A program made the position numbers and the translations under genes. A stretch of DNA of 64,000 nt from Vombatus ursinus (Eukaryota; Chordata; Mammalia; Diprotodontia; Vombatidae), in contig NW_020945064.1 of the NCBI RefSeq assembly GCF_900497805.2, forward strand, positions 4,874,103-4,938,102. Reading direction: 5' to 3'. Of the stretch, positions 60,983-64,000 are shown one piece after another. Below the pieces are notes generated by a model that saw nothing but the letters and a program-made list of their open reading frames with translations, ran no database searches and was not told the origin of the DNA. Positions within the stretch are counted from its first letter, which is position 1, and every line of letters begins with the position of its first letter.

Positions 60983-60999
60983 CACACACACACACACAT
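60938..60999. repeat. CA microsatellite
   Basis: CA units with two ATG interruptions. Confidence 0.95.
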
Positions 61000-61079
61000 G
61001 CAGTTTCCAGGTAATTAATAATCAATTAACTAATAAACAATAGTCAAGCAATTAAATCTTTAAGACAGTCGTTTGTTAA

Positions 61080-62990
61080 GACTGAGTAGGTTAACAAATT
61101 TCTAATTACCACCCTCCTCTCATCAAAAAGTGTTTGCAATGGGACAGGGGATTCAGTTTTCTATAGTCAATAAAACTTCTTCTTTATTTTAGGCAAACTG
61201 GAAGTTTCCAGTTTCTTAAATTACAGCACTTCAAAATATTAACAGTTTTCAAACATTTTCTTTTCTTTTAACAGTTCAGCTCATCATAAACAATATTGTA
61301 TTAATTTGGGATTGACACTTGCATACAACACATGCTTGTATATAGCATGGGGAATATAGCACTATTCCCCATGGAAAGAAGGAAAGAAGGGAGGGAGGGA
61401 GAGAGAGAAGAGGGAGAAAGGAAGGGAAGGGAGGAAGGAAGAAGGAAAGAGGAAAGGAAGGAGGAAATGAGGAGAATGCAGTTGAATTACATAAGAATCT
61501 GAAGAGGCTTTGAGAGCAGTGATCTATGAAGGTGTAATAGAATAAGAAGGTTCATTTGAAGATGGTCAGTAACTGAACATGTTTTACCATAGACAACTCA
61601 TTGAGCACAATCTGAAATACATCGCATCACAGCCTTTGGTTAAAATTGGAATAAAATTAGTGTCTCTTAAGTAAATGCATTTGTGACCTACCTATAAAGA
61701 CTACTGTTACCTATGAATTCTATAGGATTAAATCCTTGACAGAATTTCATCCTCCTAAGGGGAGAATGAACAGCTAAAAGTGAATAACTAGAGTAAATAA
61801 CAAAGTAAATAGCTAGAGTGAAAATTTTATTTTTGAAAAAAAAATGATCAGATAATTATACATATCAAATATAAAAATTGGGTTCAGAATTTTCTAATTT
61901 TTCAGTAGTTGTTTGAATTTCCTAAATATATCAACACAACAATTTGCTAATTTGCATCATAAGGCAGTTATAGGTAATAAACTAAAGTTCCATCCCTTTC
62001 TGGGACTTGAATCTGAGGTGCAGAATGAATTAAATGAACACTGGAAGTTAAATGATGGTGGAGTCAGTGCCAATTTAAGAGGCACGTTTAGCCTTAGTTT
62101 ACATAATTACATCATTAAATACCAAACTCATAACCAGAAGGGCTCATTCAGTAAGTCAGATCCTCATAGATTATTTTAGATTCTCCCTTCAGCCTGTTAC
62201 TGGCAGTGTTTAGATAAGGATAGGAGTAGCAAGGAGTGCAGAAAAATGTGAATTCTCTGGTCTAGAAGTTCCTAATTTGATGTTCTCTCTCTCACCACAT
62301 GAGAACCGAGCACAGTTACCAGATGCTTACTTATATCTCACTTCACTTGTAGCTCACTAAGAAGTTAGACAGTGTGGTATAATGGGTAGGGATTGAATCT
62401 TTTCCTTTTGTAATTTCTGGTTCTCAACTAAAATTAAATCTCAAACTTAATTGCTTCAACCTATTATTAGAGTTGATCAGATCTTAGTATTTTGCTTTTC
62501 ATAGATTGCTCTACCAACTTCACAGAAAACCATTATTACTATTTTCTATATTTCTAAAGAGTTTTAAAAAACATTTTATATCAATCTTTTAGCAATTAGA
62601 TCTATAATCCAAGAGAATCAAAGAAAAGTTCATTTTTCTAAACCATATTTCTAATTATACTTATGTTAGGCATTATTTTCATATAGTTAACAAATTGATA
62701 AGCTAAGGTAACTTGGCTTAAGACCACACAGCTAACAAATTTCCTGATTTATACATATTCCCAACATTTTGCCTTAATGCCAAATAGTAAAATAAATTCT
62801 GATTTATCATAAGCATCTTATTAGGGAATTTAAAAAAAAAGTTATGTTTTTAACTTTCTTAAAAGCCCAGGAAATCAAGAGGCAGAAGTGACAGGCAGAA
62901 CATTTCAAGTCAAGTGTAAGAAGATGGAAGGGTAGAAAAGGTACAGGTTATAAAGAGCTGATCCTGGGGTTCATCAAGTGAGGGAATGAC
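61080..62990. other. Intergenic, no recognised gene
   Basis: AT-rich sequence without a clear repeat assignment apart from the purine tract. The 88-aa frame at 61913-62179 resembles nothing I know. Confidence 0.45.
61371..61475. repeat. GGAA-rich polypurine tract
   Basis: Purine-only GGAA, GAGG and GAAA units; inverse strand bias to the tract at 60373-60590. Confidence 0.9.
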
Positions 62991-63012
62991 ACGCGAGGAT
63001 CTGTACTTTATT

Positions 63013-63155
63013 TTATTTTATTTTTTAAGGCAATTGGGGTAAAGTGACTTGCCCAGGGTCACACAGCTAGTAAACGTCAAGTGTTTGGTCTGATACTCAG
63101 GTCCTCCTGACTCCAGGGCCGGTGCTCTATTCACTGCGCCACCTAACTGCCCCAA
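63013..63155 (-). mobile_element. tRNA-derived SINE
   Basis: Minus orientation with head at right ('gcgccacctaactgcccc') and T-rich tail at left. Confidence 0.88.
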
Positions 63156-63339
63156 GGATCTGTATTTTAGACAAATCTCTGGCAGCCGAATGGACCAGGA
63201 TGGGAGGAGGGAGACTCTTAAGGCACAAGGCAGTGGTCCAGGTGAAAGACAATTAGGGCCTGAATGAACTGTGGTGGTGCCTGTGTGAGTGGAAAGGAGT
63301 TATATACAAGAGATATAAAGGTACAAACAAGATGTGAGG

Positions 63340-63470
63340 GGAAGCTAAGTGGCACAGTGGGTAGAGCTCTGGCCCTGGAATCAGGAGGACCTGAGTTCAA
63401 ATCCAGTTTCAGACACCTACTAGCTGTGTGACTCTGGGCAAGTCACTTAACCCCAATTGCAAGAAGGGAA
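63340..63470 (+). mobile_element. tRNA-derived SINE with GAAA-expanded tail
   Basis: 'ggggaagctaagtggcacag' head, 'gtgactctgggcaagtcac' body, then a tail that has become a GAAA microsatellite. Confidence 0.88.
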
Positions 63471-63474
63471 GGAA

Positions 63475-63523
<49 letters not shown>

Positions 63524-63534
63524 NNNNNNNNNNA

Positions 63535-63578
<44 letters not shown>

Positions 63579-63580
63579 AA
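63470..63580. repeat. GAAA microsatellite with 10-N gap
   Basis: GAAA units on both sides of Ns at 63524-63533. A 10-N block inside a tandem repeat is an assembly gap, so true length is unknown. Confidence 0.95.
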
Positions 63581-63599
63581 AAGACGTGGTAACAGATTA

Positions 63600-63960
63600 G
63601 ATATGTGACATGAGTTAAAGTGAAGAGTCAAGAAAGGTACTGAAGTTTAAAGCCTGGGTAACTGGGAGGATGGTGTTGCCCTTGACAGGAATAGAGGAAT
63701 TTGGAAGAGGGCAGGGTTTGGGGAATAAAGATAATGAGTTCTATTCTGGACATGTTAAGATTGAGATGCCTACATAAAATCCAATCTGAGATGTCCAAAA
63801 GGCAGCTTTTGGCTATGAAGGGATAGAATGCAAAAGAGAGACAGTAGGGCTGGATAAATAGATATGAGAAATGTCTGCCTAAAGATGATAATTGAACCCG
63901 TAAGGAGTTAAGATCAAGTGAGATAGCACAGAGGGAAAAAAGAAGACTGATGTGCATACA
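63600..63960 (-). mobile_element. L2 LINE fragment (antisense)
   Basis: Minus strand encodes RHLNLNMSRIELIIF, the L2 reverse transcriptase motif family (RHLKLNMSKTELIIF from memory), in the piece 63957-63628. Confidence 0.8.
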
Positions 63961-64000
63961 TAAAGCACATGCAAAACAAACACATTAAAGGCAACCTTGG

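Noticed and set aside
61913-62179. 88-aa plus-strand open frame
   Set aside because: Length is within chance for AT-rich DNA; no motif, no promoter context, no recognised homologue.

Overview
The window is eukaryotic genomic DNA, almost certainly from a marsupial. It has interrupted genes with GT/AG introns, one CpG-island promoter, and dense LINE/SINE content. The repeats point to a marsupial: L1 copies with marsupial-type 5' and 3' ends, many tRNA-headed SINEs beginning GGGGCAGCTAGGTGGC, a BovB-like RTE element, and SINEs sharing an RTE-like tail. The species cannot be fixed by reading alone. No prokaryotic-style operon, CRISPR array, phage, retrovirus or novel gene cluster was seen.

Three host genes were rebuilt exon by exon. 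Each has consistent splice sites, intron phases and protein length. SPATA33 (minus strand, coding 20204 to 9066, three exons, 133 aa) encodes a sperm mitochondrial/calcineurin adaptor. CHMP1A (plus strand, 20768 to 35234, seven exons, 196 aa) encodes an ESCRT-III subunit. DPEP1 (minus strand, 52527 to 41452, ten coding exons, 411 aa) encodes the GPI-anchored renal dipeptidase. This matches the human 16q24.3 block DPEP1-CHMP1A-SPATA33 (recalled, not searched), shown here in reverse orientation. SPATA33 and CHMP1A are divergent around a 563-bp GC-rich promoter. CHMP1A and DPEP1 converge tail to tail.

Layout: 1-6412, a near full-length but degenerate minus-strand L1 carrying two nested SINEs. 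6413-8851, unremarkable sequence, a SINE and a 5'-truncated L1 with a 16-bp target duplication. 8901-20204, SPATA33, whose introns hold L2 fragments, a 7SL RNA pseudogene with a GT microsatellite, and the RTE element. 20205-20767, the shared promoter. 20768-about 37450, CHMP1A and its probable 3' UTR. 37450-41100, intergenic sequence with old SINE relics. 41115-52527, DPEP1 with a hAT miniature element, SINEs and L2. 52528-64000, sequence upstream of DPEP1 with no supported gene, made of L1, L2 and SINE copies, microsatellites and a 10-N gap at 63524-63533.

The three genes do not form a pathway; their adjacency is conserved synteny. The best leads are the calcineurin-docking motif kept in SPATA33, a TCTCGCGAGA element in the shared promoter, an altered GPI-attachment site in DPEP1, and several unusual retrotransposition products: an inverted RTE, an L1 ORF1-ORF2 deletion fusion, and an insertion holding only the first part of an L1.
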